DNA of 64,000 bases from Acidimicrobiales bacterium (GCA_035294085.1 DATGLP010000008.1:23681-87680); one strand, 5' to 3'. Positions 28,494-40,029 are shown, counted from the stretch's first letter. Numbers and translations are program-made. Notes: generated from the sequence alone by a model not told the origin.

Positions 28494-29078
28494 GTGCGCG
28501 TCGCTGTGCTCGCGTCCGGGACCGGATCGCTCCTCGGGGCGATCGTCGAGGCAGGCCTGCCCGTCGTCGTCGCCGTCGTGGACCGCCCCTGCCCGGCAGA
28601 GTCCGTGGCGCGAGCGGCCGGCGTCGCCGTGCTCCGGGTGGAGCGCCGGGACTTCTCGCCGTCGTTCGATCGCGAGGCCTACACGAAGGAGCTCGTGGCG
28701 GCGCTCGAGGCCTACCGGGTCGACGTGCTCGCGATGGCCGGCTTCGGCACCGTGCTCGGCGCCGCGGCCCACGAGGCCTACCCCGGCCGCATCCTCAACA
28801 CGCACCCGGCGCTGCTGCCGGCGTTCCGCGGCTGGCACGCGGTCGCGGACGCCCTGCGCGCCGGGGTGAAGGTGACGGGCTGCACCGTCCACGTCGCGAC
28901 CCTCGAGGTCGACGCCGGGCCGATCCTCGCCCAGGAGGCGGTGCCCGTGCTGCCCGGCGACGACGAGGCGAGCCTGCACGAGCGGATCAAGGCCGTCGAG
29001 CGCCGGCTCTACCCGGCGACCATCGCCGAGTTCCTCGAGGGCCTCGAGGGCGCGGCGCGCGAAGGAGGTTCCCGGTGA
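28494..29078 (+). CDS. purN: phosphoribosylglycinamide formyltransferase
   Basis: PurN formylates GAR with 10-formyl-THF, the third step of purine synthesis. RVAVLASGTGSLLGAIV opens the 194-residue protein; the catalytic core is ILNTHPALLPAFRGWHAVAD with downstream GVKVTGCTVHVATLEVDAGP, holding the expected Asn, His and Asp. LPGDDEASLHERIKAVERRLYP closes the fold. A leaderless GTG starts it, and its stop overlaps purH by GTGA, so the two purine enzymes are coupled. Confidence 0.93.
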   Translation: MRVAVLASGTGSLLGAIVEAGLPVVVAVVDRPCPAESVARAAGVAVLRVERRDFSPSFDREAYTKELVAALEAYRVDVLAMAGFGTVLGAAAHEAYPGRILNTHPALLPAFRGWHAVADALRAGVKVTGCTVHVATLEVDAGPILAQEAVPVLPGDDEASLHERIKAVERRLYPATIAEFLEGLEGAAREGGSR

Positions 29079-30592
29079 GGGCGCTGCTGTCCGTCTACGA
29101 CAAGACCGGGCTCGTCGCGTTCGCCCGCGGGCTCGAGGCGCTCGGCGTCGAGCTCGTCGCGAGCGGCAACACGGCTGCGGCGCTCGCCTCCGCCGGCGTC
29201 GCGCACCGCGAGGTGGCCGAGGTGACGGGGGCGCCCGAGATGCTCGGCGGTCGGGTGAAGACGCTCCACCCGGCGATCCACGGCGGCATCCTCGCCGACC
29301 GGGGCGACCCCACGCACCTCGCCGACCTCTCGGCGCGGGGCATCGAGCCGATCGACCTCGTCGTGTGCAACCTCTACCCGTTCGCCGCTGCGCCCTCCGT
29401 GGAGATGATCGACGTCGGCGGGCCCGCCATGGTGCGCGCCGCGGCGAAGAACCACGAGCACGTCGCGGTCGTCGTCGATCCCGCCGACTACGGCGAGGTC
29501 CTCGACGAGCTGCGCCGCGAGGGCGCGCTCAGCGCGCCGACCCGCCGGCGCCTGGCCCGCGCCGCCTTCGCGCACACCGCCGCCTACGACGCGGCCATCG
29601 TCGCGTGGTTCGACGAGGGCGCCGCCGACCCGCTGCCGCCGACGCTCCACCTCGCCCTCGAGCGCTGCCAGGAGCTGCGCTACGGCGAGAACCCCCACCA
29701 GGCCGCCGCCCGCTACCGGCGCGTCGGCGGGCCGGCGGGCTTCTGGGAGGGCGTCGTCCAGCACGGCGGGCGCGAGCTCTCCTACCTCAACCTCTTCGAC
29801 GCCGAGGCCGCCTGGCGCCTCGTCCACGAGCTCGCCGCGCTCGAGCCGGGGGGCGCGGCGGCAGTGATCGTGAAGCACGCGAACCCCTGCGGCGCCGCCA
29901 TCGCCCCGGACCTCGCGAGCGCGTACGCCCGCGCCGTGCAGGGGGACCCGCTCTCGGCCTTCGGGGGGATCGTCGCCCTGTCGGGGCCGGTCGACGCGGC
30001 CCTCGCCGAGGCCATCGCGGCGGGCCCGCTCGCGGACGTCCTCGTCGCCCCGTCGCTCGAGCCGGCGGCGGTCGAGGTCTTCGCCGCGAGGCGCAAGAAC
30101 ATGCGGACGCTCGTCGCCCCGGCCCCCTCGCCCGAGCCACTCTCGCTGCGCCAGGTGGCGGGCGGCTTCCTCGTGCAGGAGCCCGACCGCCTCCTCGCGG
30201 CCCGGTCCTCCTGGCGGGTCGTGACGAAGGCGGTGCCGAGCGAGGCGCAGTGGCGGGACCTCGAGCTCGCCTGGCGCGTGTGCGCGCGCACCGGCTCGAA
30301 CGCGATCGTCCTGGCGCGAGACGGCGAGGTCGTCGGCGTCGGGGCCGGCCAGCAGAGCCGCGTCGACGCGGCCCTCCTCGCCGGACGCAAGGCCGCCGGC
30401 AGGGCAGCGGGCGGGGCCGGCGCGAGCGACGCCTTCTTCCCCTTCCGCGACGGGCTCGACGCCCTCGCCGACGCGGGGGTGGGCGCCGTCGTCCAGCCGG
30501 GCGGCTCGCTGCGCGACGACGAGGTGGTCGCCGCGGCCGACGAGCGCGGCCTCGCCATGGTGCTGACCGGGGAGCGCCACTTCCGCCACTGA
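29075..30592 (+). CDS. purH: bifunctional AICAR formyltransferase/IMP cyclohydrolase
   Basis: PurH carries out the last two steps of IMP synthesis. The N-terminal cyclohydrolase has [36 protein letters not shown] and [10 protein letters not shown]. The C-terminal transformylase has [26 protein letters not shown] and [18 protein letters not shown], ending GERHFRH. The GTG at 29075 has AAGGAGG about 6 nt upstream and overlaps purN. The 505 residues are slightly short but complete. Confidence 0.96.
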   Translation: MRALLSVYDKTGLVAFARGLEALGVELVASGNTAAALASAGVAHREVAEVTGAPEMLGGRVKTLHPAIHGGILADRGDPTHLADLSARGIEPIDLVVCNLYPFAAAPSVEMIDVGGPAMVRAAAKNHEHVAVVVDPADYGEVLDELRREGALSAPTRRRLARAAFAHTAAYDAAIVAWFDEGAADPLPPTLHLALERCQELRYGENPHQAAARYRRVGGPAGFWEGVVQHGGRELSYLNLFDAEAAWRLVHELAALEPGGAAAVIVKHANPCGAAIAPDLASAYARAVQGDPLSAFGGIVALSGPVDAALAEAIAAGPLADVLVAPSLEPAAVEVFAARRKNMRTLVAPAPSPEPLSLRQVAGGFLVQEPDRLLAARSSWRVVTKAVPSEAQWRDLELAWRVCARTGSNAIVLARDGEVVGVGAGQQSRVDAALLAGRKAAGRAAGGAGASDAFFPFRDGLDALADAGVGAVVQPGGSLRDDEVVAAADERGLAMVLTGERHFRH

Positions 30593-30624
30593 GCGCGCTC
30601 CCGGGGAGGGTCGGGGCCGCCGCC

Positions 30625-30630
30625 TATCGT
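30625..30630 (+). promoter_or_regulatory. putative folD -10 element
   Basis: TATCGT, giving a leader of about 35 nt with a GGGGGAGGCAGG ribosome-binding region before the folD GTG. Confidence 0.4.
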
Positions 30631-30671
30631 TGCGCTGTCCGGGCGCCTTGCCCGGCGGGGGAGGCAGGCCG

Positions 30672-31535
30672 GTGACCGCGATCGTGCTCGACGGCGACGC
30701 CCTTGCGAAGAGGATCCGCGCCGAGGTGGCCGAGGAGGCCGAGGCGATGGCACGCGCCGGGGTGCGGCCCGGCCTCGGCACGATCCTCGTCGGCGACGAC
30801 CCGCGCAGCGCCCGCTACGTCGCGATGAAGCACGCGGACTGCGCCGAGGTCGGTATCGCCTCCTTCCACGAGGAGCTCCCGGCGAGCGCCACCCAGGCCG
30901 AGCTCGAGGCGGCGATCGAGCGCTTCAACTCGAACCCCGCCGTCGACGCCTACCTCGTCCAGCTCCCGCTGCCGTCGCACCTCGACGAGGAGGCGGCGCT
31001 GCGGGCCGTCGACCCGGACAAGGACGTCGACGGTCTGCACCCGGTCAACCTCGGCCGCCTCGTCATGGGCAGGCCCGGTCCGCTGCCGTGCACGCCGGCC
31101 GGCATCGTCGAGCTCCTCGCGGCCTACGAGGTGCCCGTCGAGGGGCGTCACGCGGTCGTCATCGGCCGCGGGCTCACGATCGGGCGCCCGCTCGCCCTCC
31201 TCCTCGCGCTCCGCCGGCCGGGCTGCAACGCCGCGGTCACCGTCGTGCACACCGGCGTGGCCGATCTCGGCGCCTACACCCGGCAGGCCGACGTGCTCGT
31301 CGCCGCGGCCGGCCAGGCGGGGCTCGTGACGAGGGACATGGTGAAGCCCGGCGCGGCCGTCGTCGCCGCGGGGGTGAGCTTCGACGGCCGTCGCCTGCTC
31401 TCCGACGTCGCCGACGACGTCGCAGAGGTCGCCGGCTGGCTCACGCCGCGCCTCGGCGGTGTCGGTCCGATGACGAGGGCGGAGCTCCTGCGCAACGCGA
31501 TCGCCGCGGCCCGCCGGCGCCTCCCGCCCGCCTGA
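30672..31535 (+). CDS. folD: methylene-THF dehydrogenase/cyclohydrolase FolD
   Basis: FolD interconverts 5,10-methylene-THF and 10-formyl-THF, feeding PurN and PurH upstream and MetF downstream. The 287-residue product has [17 protein letters not shown] with the catalytic lysine, [42 protein letters not shown] and the Rossmann loop [16 protein letters not shown]. The GTG at 30672 follows a strong purine-rich ribosome-binding site. Confidence 0.95.
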   Translation: MTAIVLDGDALAKRIRAEVAEEAEAMARAGVRPGLGTILVGDDPRSARYVAMKHADCAEVGIASFHEELPASATQAELEAAIERFNSNPAVDAYLVQLPLPSHLDEEAALRAVDPDKDVDGLHPVNLGRLVMGRPGPLPCTPAGIVELLAAYEVPVEGRHAVVIGRGLTIGRPLALLLALRRPGCNAAVTVVHTGVADLGAYTRQADVLVAAAGQAGLVTRDMVKPGAAVVAAGVSFDGRRLLSDVADDVAEVAGWLTPRLGGVGPMTRAELLRNAIAAARRRLPPA

Positions 31536-31539
31536 GGGT

Positions 31540-31559
31540 CCTGCCGGCTCGCCGGCAGG
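31540..31559. terminator. hairpin between folD and metF
   Basis: CCTGCCGGC and GCCGGCAGG flank a 2-nt centre, a perfect 9-bp inverted repeat 5 nt after the folD stop and 18 nt before metF. It could be a terminator without a U-tract or an operator for metF. Confidence 0.4.
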
Positions 31560-31577
31560 TGCGAGACTGGTCCACCC

Positions 31578-32447
31578 ATGGCGCGCATCGTCGATCTCCT
31601 CGCGAGCGGGTGGTCGCTGTCGGTCGAGCTGTGGCCACCGCGCACCGAGGAGGCCGCGCGCCGCCTCGAGGCGACGCTCACGGGCCTGGAGGCGCTGCAC
31701 CCGACCTTCGCCTCCATCACCTACGGCGCGGCCGGCTCGACGCGCGAGCGCACGCACGAGCTCGTGCTCGCGATCCAGCGAGCCGGGCGCATGACGCCGA
31801 TGGCGCACCTCGTGTGCGCCGCGCACCGGCGGGCCGAGCTCGTCGACATCCTCACCCGCTACCGCGACCACGGCGTCGAGAACATCCTCGCGCTGCGCGG
31901 CGACCCGCCCCTCGACACCGAGGGCCCGCTGCCGGCGGGGGACCTGCGCCACGCCATCGAGCTCGTCGTGCTCGCGAAGTCGCTCGGCGACTTCTGCGTG
32001 GCCGTCGCCGCGCACCCCGAGGGCCACCCCGAGGCGCCGGACCTCGCGACGGACCGGGCGCACCTCGCCGAGAAGCTCGCCCTCGCCGACTTCGCGATCA
32101 CGCAGTTCTTCTTCCGTGCCGACGACTACTTCGGCCTCGTCGCCGACCTCGAGGCTCGCGGCGTGCGCAAGCCGGTGCTGCCGGGCATCATGCCGGTGAC
32201 GAACGTGCGCACCCTGAAGCGGATGGCCGAGCTGTCCGGCTGCACGATCCCGCCCGAGGTCGCCGGCCGCGTCGAGGCCGTGGCGGGCGACCCCGAGGCG
32301 GTCGTCGCCGTCGGCGTCGAGGTCGCGACCCGCCTCGGGGAGGAGCTCCTCGCCGGCGGCGTGCCGGGCCTGCACTTCTACACGATGAACCAGGTGCGGG
32401 CCACGCTCGCCATCTGCGAGAACCTCGGGATCGCGCGCCGCGCCTAG
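31578..32447 (+). CDS. metF: methylenetetrahydrofolate reductase
   Basis: MetF reduces methylene-THF to methyl-THF for methionine synthesis. The 289-residue TIM-barrel product has SLSVELWPPRTEEAARRLE (the common form is SFEFFPPK), FASITYGAAGSTRERT, NILALRGDPP and the FAD-domain segments ADFAITQFFFRADDYF and LPGIMPVTNVRTLKRMAEL. The ATG at 31578 has no clear ribosome-binding site; a GAGACT hexamer 9 nt upstream could serve as an imperfect -10. It follows folD directly, a natural one-carbon pairing. Confidence 0.93.
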   Translation: MARIVDLLASGWSLSVELWPPRTEEAARRLEATLTGLEALHPTFASITYGAAGSTRERTHELVLAIQRAGRMTPMAHLVCAAHRRAELVDILTRYRDHGVENILALRGDPPLDTEGPLPAGDLRHAIELVVLAKSLGDFCVAVAAHPEGHPEAPDLATDRAHLAEKLALADFAITQFFFRADDYFGLVADLEARGVRKPVLPGIMPVTNVRTLKRMAELSGCTIPPEVAGRVEAVAGDPEAVVAVGVEVATRLGEELLAGGVPGLHFYTMNQVRATLAICENLGIARRA

Positions 32448-32485
32448 CGCGCTGGCTCGATGGGCGCCTCGCGCCGGCCCGGCGG

Positions 32486-32491
32486 TAGTGT
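32486..32491 (+). promoter_or_regulatory. -10 element of leaderless icd
   Basis: TAGTGT ends 6 nt before the icd ATG; no ribosome-binding site. Confidence 0.6.
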
Positions 32492-32497
32492 CGGCGC

Positions 32498-33694
32498 ATG
32501 GCCGACAAGATCACCATGGCGCCCGACGGCACCCTCTCGGTGCCCGACGAGCCGATCATCCCCTTCATCGCCGGCGACGGGACCGGGGTCGACATCTGGC
32601 CCGCCGCGCGCCTCGTCCTCGATGCGGCTGCCCGCAAGCACGGCAAGTCGATCGCCTGGAAGGAGGTGCTCGCCGGGGAGCGGGCGTTCCAGGAGACCGG
32701 GAGCTGGCTGCCCGACGAGACCGTCGAGGCCTTCCGGGAGCACCTGATCGGCATCAAGGGGCCGCTCACGACGCCGGTCGGGGGCGGGTTCCGGTCGCTC
32801 AACGTGGCGCTGCGCCAGCTCCTCGACCTGTACGTCTGCCTGCGGCCGGTGCGGTGGTTCACGGGCGTGCCCTCGCCGGTGCGCCATCCCGAGAAGGTCG
32901 ACATGGTCATCTTCCGGGAGAACGTCGAGGACGTCTACGCCGGCTACGAGGTCCAGGAGGGGACCGAGCAGGCCCGCGAGCTCATCGAGCTGCTGCGCGA
33001 GCGCTTCGGCTTCGAGATCCGACCCGACTCGGGCGTGGGCATCAAGCCGATCTCCGAGTTCGGCTCGAAGCGCCTCGTCCGGGCGGCGATCCAGTACGCG
33101 CTGCGCCGCGGGCGCCGCAGCGTCACCCTCGTCCACAAGGGGAACATCCAGAAGTTCACCGAGGGCGCGTTCCGCAACTGGGGCTACGAGCTCGTGCGCG
33201 AGGAGTTCGCCGACGTCGCCGTCGGCTGGGACGACTGCGGGGGAAAGCCCGGCGAGCGCCTCCTCGTGAAGGACGTCATCGCCGACATCGCGTTCCAGCA
33301 GGTGCTCACCCGTCCCGACGAGTTCGACGTCATCGCGACGACGAACCTGAACGGCGACTACCTCTCCGACGCGCTCGCCGCCCAGGTCGGCGGGATCGGC
33401 ATCGCCCCGGGGGCGAACGTCAACTACGTGACGGGCCATGGCGTCTTCGAGGCGACGCACGGGACCGCCCCTCGCTACGCGGGGCAGGACAAGGTGAACC
33501 CCGGCTCGGTGATCCTGTCGGGGGTGCTCATGTTCGAGCACCTGGGCTGGGACGGCCCGGCGCGCGACATCGTCGCGGCCCTCGAGGCGACGATCGCCGA
33601 GAAGATCGTCACCTACGACTTCGCCCGCCTCATGGAGGGGGCGAAGGAGGTGCGCTGCTCGGAGTTCGCCGAGGCCATCGTCGAGCGCCTCTAG
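32498..33694 (+). CDS. icd: isocitrate dehydrogenase (NADP+)
   Basis: This is the dimeric E. coli-type enzyme, not the large monomeric form found in many actinobacteria. It shows [31 protein letters not shown] (substrate loop; the serine corresponds to the AceK-phosphorylated one in E. coli), [29 protein letters not shown] and the coenzyme loop [19 protein letters not shown], whose basic and Tyr residues fit NADP rather than NAD. Length is 398. It converges on aceA with an 11-bp gap, placing both sides of the isocitrate branch point next to each other. No aceK is visible. Confidence 0.95.
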   Translation: MADKITMAPDGTLSVPDEPIIPFIAGDGTGVDIWPAARLVLDAAARKHGKSIAWKEVLAGERAFQETGSWLPDETVEAFREHLIGIKGPLTTPVGGGFRSLNVALRQLLDLYVCLRPVRWFTGVPSPVRHPEKVDMVIFRENVEDVYAGYEVQEGTEQARELIELLRERFGFEIRPDSGVGIKPISEFGSKRLVRAAIQYALRRGRRSVTLVHKGNIQKFTEGAFRNWGYELVREEFADVAVGWDDCGGKPGERLLVKDVIADIAFQQVLTRPDEFDVIATTNLNGDYLSDALAAQVGGIGIAPGANVNYVTGHGVFEATHGTAPRYAGQDKVNPGSVILSGVLMFEHLGWDGPARDIVAALEATIAEKIVTYDFARLMEGAKEVRCSEFAEAIVERL

Positions 33695-33705
33695 GCGGGC
33701 GCCGC

Positions 33706-34992
33706 TCAGAACTGCTGCTCCTCGGTCGACCCGGCGAGGGCGAGCGTCGAGGAGCGGCCCGCCGAGACGACCCGCAGCAGCTCGTCGAACCAGCCGGCAC
33801 CGACCTCCCGCTGGTGGCGCGTCGCCGTGTAGCCCTCCGCCTCGAGCGCGAGCTCGCGCCCTTGGAGGTCGACGTAGGCGGGCATGCCGTCGCGCGCGTA
33901 GCCGAGGGCGAGCTCGAAGGCCGACGCGTTCAGCGCGTGCCAGCCCGCGAGGGTGACGAACTGGAAGCGGTAGCCCATGGCGGCGAGCTCCTTCTGGAAG
34001 CGGGCGATCGTCTCGTCGTCGAGGTGCCGCCGCCAGTTGAACGAGGGCGAGCAGTTGTAGGCGAGGAGCTTGTCGGGGTACTGGGCCTTCACCGCCTCGG
34101 CGAAGCGGCGTGCCTCGGCGAGGTCGGGCGTCGAGGTCTCGCACCACAGCAGGTCGGCGTAGGGGGCGTAGGCGAGCGCGCGGGCGATCGCCGCCTCGAG
34201 GCCGGGGCGGCAGACGAAGTAGCCCTCGTCGGTGCGCTCGCCGGTGAGGAAGGGGCGGTCGCGCTCGTCGACGTCGCTCGTCACGAGGGCGGCGCCGAGC
34301 GCGTCGGTGCGCGCGATGAGCAGCGTCGGGACGTCCGCCACGTCCGCGGCGAGGCGTGCGGCGGCGAGCGTCCGCAGGTGCTGCGAGGTGGGCACGAGGA
34401 CCTTGCCACCCATGTGGCCGCACTTCTTCGCCGAGGCGAGCTGGTCCTCGAAGTGCACGCCGGCCGCGCCTGCCTCGATCATGGCCCGCATCAGCTCGTA
34501 GGCGTTGAGCGGGCCGCCGAAGCCGGCCTCGGCGTCGGCGACGATCGGCACGAGCCAGTCGCGCCCCTCGACGGCGCCCCCACGCTCGAGGCGCTCGACC
34601 TCGTCGGCGCGCCGGAGGGCGTTGTTGAGCCGGCGGACGAGCGCGGGGACGCTGTTGGAGGGGTAGAGGCTCTGGTCGGGGTAGACCTCGCCGGCGAGGT
34701 TCGCGTCGGCGGCCACCTGCCAGCCCGACAGGTAGATGGCCTGCAGGCCGGCGCGCACCATCTCGACCGCCTGGGCACCGGTCATCGCGCCGAGCGCGGC
34801 GACGTAGTCCTGCGAGGACAGCAGCTCGAAGAGCCGCTCGGCGCCGCGGCGCGCGAGCGTGTGCTCGACGAGCACGGAGCTGCGCAGCCGGACGACGTCC
34901 GCCCCTCGGTAGGGGCGCTCGACCCCGCGCCAGCGAGGCGCCTCGCGCCAGCGCCGCTCGAGGGCCGCTGCCTCGTCCATGGTCCGGTCCAT
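33706..34992 (-). CDS. aceA: isocitrate lyase
   Basis: Isocitrate lyase cleaves isocitrate to succinate and glyoxylate, opening the glyoxylate bypass. The product has [18 protein letters not shown], the metal-binding [10 protein letters not shown] and the signature [15 protein letters not shown] with catalytic Cys191, matching E. coli Cys195. I chose the ATG at 34992 (428 residues), preceded by GAGGTG; a GTG at 35013 in the same frame, 11 nt after AGGGGG, is an alternative adding 7 residues. It lies just downstream of aceB on the same strand and is probably cotranscribed. Confidence 0.95.
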   Translation of the reverse strand: MDRTMDEAAALERRWREAPRWRGVERPYRGADVVRLRSSVLVEHTLARRGAERLFELLSSQDYVAALGAMTGAQAVEMVRAGLQAIYLSGWQVAADANLAGEVYPDQSLYPSNSVPALVRRLNNALRRADEVERLERGGAVEGRDWLVPIVADAEAGFGGPLNAYELMRAMIEAGAAGVHFEDQLASAKKCGHMGGKVLVPTSQHLRTLAAARLAADVADVPTLLIARTDALGAALVTSDVDERDRPFLTGERTDEGYFVCRPGLEAAIARALAYAPYADLLWCETSTPDLAEARRFAEAVKAQYPDKLLAYNCSPSFNWRRHLDDETIARFQKELAAMGYRFQFVTLAGWHALNASAFELALGYARDGMPAYVDLQGRELALEAEGYTATRHQREVGAGWFDELLRVVSAGRSSTLALAGSTEEQQF

Positions 34993-35029
34993 CGTCACCT
35001 CGCTTCGTCGCACGCCGGCACCAGCCCCC

Positions 35030-36628
35030 TCACTCGAGGAGCTCGCCGGCAGGGATGGTGAGGAAGGGGAGGAAGTCGTCGGAGAGCGCGACCTGCTCGA
35101 AGACGGCGCGGGCGCGTGCGAGGCGCCCGTCGGCGGCCGGGTCCCCCGTCGTGCGCCGGGCGACCTCGGCCGCGGCGAGGGCGCGCACGAGGGGCGCGTC
35201 GACCCTCGCGCCGTCGGGCAGCACGACGCCGTGGTGCACCCACTGCCAGACCTGGGCGCGGCAGATCTCGGCGGTCGCGGCGTCCTCCATGAGGTCGTCG
35301 ATCGCGGCCGCCCCGGTGCCGCCGAGCCAGGCGTCGAGGTAGGCGATGCCGACCGAGACGTTGCGCCACAGCCCCTCGCGGGTGATCCCGCCCGGGGGGC
35401 ACTCGACCGCGAGCAGGTCGGCGGCGCCGACGGCGACGTCGTCGCGGGTGCGCTCGAGCTGGTTCGGCCGCTCGCCGAGCACGGCGTCGAACTCGGCGCG
35501 CGCCGTCGCGACGAGGTCGGGGTGGGCGACCCAGGTACCGTCGAAGCCGTCGCGGGCCTCGCGCCGCTTGTCCTCGGCGACCTTGCGCAGCGCCTCGGCC
35601 GTGACCTCGGGCTTGCGCCGGTTCGGGATGAAGGCGGCCATCCCGCCGATGGCGTGCGCCCCGCGCCGGTGGCAGGTCGCGACGAGCAGCTCGGTGTACG
35701 CGCGCATGAACGGGACCGTCATCGTCACGCTGGAGCGATCCGGGAGGAGGAAGCGCTCGTGGCGCCCGAGCTTCTTCGCCACCGAGAAGATGTAGTCCCA
35801 CCGCCCCGCGTTCAGCCCGCAGGCGTGCTGGCGCAGCTCGAAGAGGATCTCGTCCATCTCGAACGCGGCGAGGATCGTCTCGATGAGCACGGTGACGCGG
35901 ATGCTGCCGCGCTCGAGGCCGAGCTCGTCCTCGGCGAAGCAGAGCACGTCCCGCCAGAGCCGGGCCTCGAGGTGGCCCTCGAGCTTCGGCAGGTACAGGT
36001 AGGGGCCGGCGCCGGCCTCGAGGAGGGCTCGGGCGTTGTGGAACAGGTGGCAGCCGGCGTCGAACAGGCTCGCGGACATCGCCTCGCCGTCCACGACGAC
36101 GTGCCGCTCGTCGAGGTGCCAGCCGCGGGGGCGCACGACGAGCGTGGCCAGCTCCTCGCCGAGGCGGTAGACGCGCTCGGGGGTGGCGAGCTCGAGGCTG
36201 CGGCGGGCGGCGTCCTGCAGGTTGGCCTGCCCCGTGACGATGTTCGACCAGGTCGGCGACGTGGCGTCCTCGAGGTCGGCCATGAAGACGCGCGCGCCGG
36301 AGTTCAAGGCGTTGATCATCATCTTGCGGTCGGTGGGCCCGGTGATCTCGACCCGCCGGTCGACGAGCGGCGCCGGCGCGGGCGCCACCTTCCAGGCCCC
36401 GGCGCGCACCGCGGCGGTCTCGGCGAGGAAGTCGGGGAGCTCGCCGGCGTCGAGGCGGGCCTGGCGTGCGCGGCGGGCCTCGAGCAGCTCGGCCCGGCGC
36501 GCGCGGAAGCGGCGCTCCAAGGCGACGAGGAAGTCGACGGCGTCCGGCGTGAGGACCCGCGCGGCGAGCGGGTGCGCGTCGTGCGCGAAGCCGGTCGCCT
36601 GCTCCATCGTCTGCGTCGTCGCTTCCAT
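35030..36628 (-). CDS. aceB: malate synthase A
   Basis: Malate synthase condenses glyoxylate with acetyl-CoA, the second step of the bypass. The 532-residue length and [18 protein letters not shown] identify isoform A rather than the longer GlcB of mycobacteria. Other supports are [32 protein letters not shown] and [14 protein letters not shown]. The ATG at 36628 follows AGGGAGGG; the frame stays open 90 bases further but reads through the promoter. Expression is likely controlled by the divergent RamB-like gene. Confidence 0.95.
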   Translation of the reverse strand: MEATTQTMEQATGFAHDAHPLAARVLTPDAVDFLVALERRFRARRAELLEARRARQARLDAGELPDFLAETAAVRAGAWKVAPAPAPLVDRRVEITGPTDRKMMINALNSGARVFMADLEDATSPTWSNIVTGQANLQDAARRSLELATPERVYRLGEELATLVVRPRGWHLDERHVVVDGEAMSASLFDAGCHLFHNARALLEAGAGPYLYLPKLEGHLEARLWRDVLCFAEDELGLERGSIRVTVLIETILAAFEMDEILFELRQHACGLNAGRWDYIFSVAKKLGRHERFLLPDRSSVTMTVPFMRAYTELLVATCHRRGAHAIGGMAAFIPNRRKPEVTAEALRKVAEDKRREARDGFDGTWVAHPDLVATARAEFDAVLGERPNQLERTRDDVAVGAADLLAVECPPGGITREGLWRNVSVGIAYLDAWLGGTGAAAIDDLMEDAATAEICRAQVWQWVHHGVVLPDGARVDAPLVRALAAAEVARRTTGDPAADGRLARARAVFEQVALSDDFLPFLTIPAGELLE

Positions 36629-36730
36629 GACCCTCCCTGCGACCTCCGTGCGCTTGAACTCGCGCTCTGCGCCAAGTATTGACAGAAGCGCCAAAATTTG
36701 TAAGGAATAGATCTGCACTTCTGCATAGAT
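36629..36730. promoter_or_regulatory. divergent aceB / ramB control region
   Basis: An unusually AT-rich 100 bp. On the plus strand TTGACA (36679-36684) and TAAGGA (36701-36706) could drive the regulator. On the minus strand TTACAA (complement of 36697-36702) and AATACT, 17 bp apart, could drive aceB. The two promoters interlock around CCAAAATTTGTAAGG (36690-36704), which resembles the AT-rich sites bound by RamB in Corynebacterium. Autoregulation and co-regulation are inferred. Confidence 0.55.
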
Positions 36731-38215
36731 ATGAGAAAAATCTCCGAAATTTCATCGGACGGGCGGCTGGATCCTCTCGTCTTCGGCCTGCGCCTGCGGC
36801 ACCAGCGCCGGCGGGCGGGGATGACGCTCGCGCGCCTCGGCGAGGCGGTCGGGCGCCCCGCCTCCTACCTCTCGCAGCTCGAGAACGGGCGACGCGAGCC
36901 GCGCCTGTCCACGGTGAACGACCTCGCCCGGGCGCTCGGGTGCGCGCCGGGCGACCTCCTCGAGCCCGAGCCGCCGGACCGGCGGGCCGCCCTCGAGCTC
37001 GCGCTGGCGCGCCTGCAGGAGGACCCCCGGTACCGCGCGCTCCGCCTCCCCTACCTGCGGCCGTCGGCGCGCACGGAGGATGCCGTGCTCGAGCACATCG
37101 TCGCGCTCTTCGAGCGCGTCTCGGCCCTCGAACGGTCGCGGTCCTCGGCACCCGCCGGCCAGGGGGCGCGCGCCGCGAACGCGGCGATGCGCGAGGAGAT
37201 GCGCCGGCGGGACAACTACTACCCCGAGATCGAGGCCGTGGCGGCCGAGGCGGTCGCCGCCATCGGCGAGGAGGGCGGCACCATCGTCTCCGAGCGCGCC
37301 CTCGCCGCGCTCGCCGCCCACTTCGGCTTCTCGATCGCCCGAGCGGCCGACCTGCCGGCGTCGACGCGCTCGGTCACGGACCTGCGCAACCGGGTGATCT
37401 ACGTGGCGCAGCGCAACGACCTCCCGCCGCGCGCTGCCCGCTCGGTCGTCGCGCAGACCCTCGGCCACTTCGCGCTCGGCCACAGCGACCCCGCGGACTT
37501 CGCCGAGTACGTGCGCCAGCGCGTCGAGGCGAACTACTTCGCGGGGGCGCTGCTCGCGCCTGAGCGCCTCGCCGTGCCGCTGCTGGCGCACGCCAGGGCG
37601 ACCGGCGACATCTCCGTCGAGGACCTGCGCGACGTCTTCTACATCTCCTACGAGATGGCCGCGCACCGGATGACGAACCTCCTGACGCGGCACTTCGACA
37701 TCCCCGTCCACTTCCAGCGTTCGGACCCCGAGGGGGTGCTATGGAAGGCGTACGAGAACGACGGGGTCCCGCTGCCCGCCGACGACGACGGCACGGTCGA
37801 GGGCCAGCGCCTGTGCCGCCACTGGAGCGCCCGAGCCGCGTTCGACGCGGAGGACGCCTTCAGCCTCCACTACCAGTACACCGAGACGCCGGCGGGCGAG
37901 TTCTGGTGCTCGACGAGCATCGAGGCCGACGGCTCGACGCGCCACGCGGTCACCTTCGGCGTGCCCGCCGCCTACGCGCGGCACTTCCGCGGCCACGACA
38001 CGGTGCGGCGGGCCCGATCGACCTGCCCGGACCCGTCCTGCTGCCGGGAGCCGAGTGCGGCGTCGGCCGCCCGCTGGGCGGGGCGCGCCTGGGCCTCCGC
38101 GCGCGACCGCAGCCACTTCGTCTCGGGCCTGCCGGCCGACGTCGCCTCGTTCAACCCCTTCCCGGGCGTCGACATGGCCGAGGTCTTCGCCTTCCTGGAC
38201 CGCCACGCCGACTGA
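36731..38215 (+). CDS. ramB: RamB-type acetate metabolism regulator
   Basis: RamB proteins control acetate and glyoxylate genes in actinobacteria. Residues 18-75 form an XRE helix-turn-helix (LRHQRRRAGMTLARLGEAVG, SYLSQLENGRREPRLSTVN). The centre (about 155-290) is the IrrE/ImmA-like domain with VEANYFAGALLAP, but the HExxH metal motif is degenerate (QTLGH), as in this regulator family. The C-terminal part (from about 310) is the cysteine-rich short-chain fatty acyl regulator domain, with cysteines at CPDPSCC. The 494-residue gene diverges from aceB across an AT-rich control region. The ATG at 36731 has no clear ribosome-binding site. Confidence 0.8.
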   Translation: MRKISEISSDGRLDPLVFGLRLRHQRRRAGMTLARLGEAVGRPASYLSQLENGRREPRLSTVNDLARALGCAPGDLLEPEPPDRRAALELALARLQEDPRYRALRLPYLRPSARTEDAVLEHIVALFERVSALERSRSSAPAGQGARAANAAMREEMRRRDNYYPEIEAVAAEAVAAIGEEGGTIVSERALAALAAHFGFSIARAADLPASTRSVTDLRNRVIYVAQRNDLPPRAARSVVAQTLGHFALGHSDPADFAEYVRQRVEANYFAGALLAPERLAVPLLAHARATGDISVEDLRDVFYISYEMAAHRMTNLLTRHFDIPVHFQRSDPEGVLWKAYENDGVPLPADDDGTVEGQRLCRHWSARAAFDAEDAFSLHYQYTETPAGEFWCSTSIEADGSTRHAVTFGVPAAYARHFRGHDTVRRARSTCPDPSCCREPSAASAARWAGRAWASARDRSHFVSGLPADVASFNPFPGVDMAEVFAFLDRHAD

Positions 38216-38241
38216 AGGTGCGCCGGGCGACCGCCTGCCGC

Positions 38242-38247
38242 TAACCT
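38242..38247 (+). promoter_or_regulatory. -10 element of leaderless mdh
   Basis: TAACCT ends 6 nt before the mdh GTG; no ribosome-binding site. Confidence 0.6.
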
Positions 38248-38253
38248 CCGGCC

Positions 38254-39258
<1,005 letters not shown>

Positions 39259-39642
39259 GCCGTCGCGCGCCGCGTCGGCGCGGCGCCGGCTCGCCGTCGG
39301 GCTCGGCGGCGGACCCGGCTCGGGCGAGGGCTTCCTGACGACGAGGGCGTGGGCGTCGGGCCAGCTCGCCGGGCGACCACCCGGGCGCGTCCCGCGCCGC
39401 GCCTCCTCGCGGACGAGGACGGGCGAGCGCCGCGTCGGGCGGTTCGGGCGTGCACGGCGTCGCCTCGGGCCGCACGAGGGCGCTGGCCGCGCCCGGGCGC
39501 TCGCCGCCCGCCGGCAGGGGGCATCCTTCCCGCTCGTGGTCGTGCGGCGCTGAGGAGCCCCGACCGTCTCGCCTCGCTCGTGCGTCGCCTCCTCCGGGGC
39601 TGGCGCGCCGCGGCCGTCCCCGCTCCGGGCGCGCTCGCCGCC
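39259..39642. other. gap without a recognisable gene
   Basis: About 380 bp of extremely GC-rich sequence between the ends of mdh and the SCP2-like gene, which converge here. Only shadow reading frames are seen; no promoter, tRNA or convincing terminator hairpin stands out. Confidence 0.5.
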
Positions 39643-40029
39643 CTACCCGAGCTCCGTCGCCTCGGCGAGCTCGCCGAGGGGGCCGGCGAGCGCGGCGAGG
39701 CGCTCCTGGGCGGCGAGGAGGACCGCCGCGTCGCCGCGCACCTTCACGCGCCCGGCGGCGAGCACCTCGGCGAGGGCCCGCCCCGAGGCGATCTGGAGGG
39801 CCGTCTCGTAGTCCTCGACGAGGACGACCTGCGCGTCGGCGACGCCCGGGCGACGCACGCCGGGCGAGGGTCCCCCGAGGACGACGGTGTAGGCGACGTC
39901 CCCTGCCGGCGTGCCGGTGATGACCTGGCCGATCGCGAGCGGCGGGCCGTCGGTGGCGCCGTCTCCCCCCTGGCTGACGACGTCCGCGAGGGCGCAGAAC
40001 CACTCGTCGGACAGGAAGCGCATCCCCAC
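39643..40029 (-). CDS. SCP2 sterol-carrier-like small protein
   Basis: A 128-residue protein beginning MRFLSDEWFCALADVV, with a long beta region and a C-terminal ETALQIASGRALAEVLAAGR helix followed by VKVRGDAAVLLAAQERLAAL. This arrangement resembles actinobacterial SCP2-domain lipid-binding proteins. It directly follows sdhB on the minus strand, so it is the last gene of the sdh operon. The GTG at 40029 abuts the sdhB stop; the ATG two codons later (40023) is an alternative. Ligand unknown. Confidence 0.65.
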   Translation of the reverse strand: MGMRFLSDEWFCALADVVSQGGDGATDGPPLAIGQVITGTPAGDVAYTVVLGGPSPGVRRPGVADAQVVLVEDYETALQIASGRALAEVLAAGRVKVRGDAAVLLAAQERLAALAGPLGELAEATELG

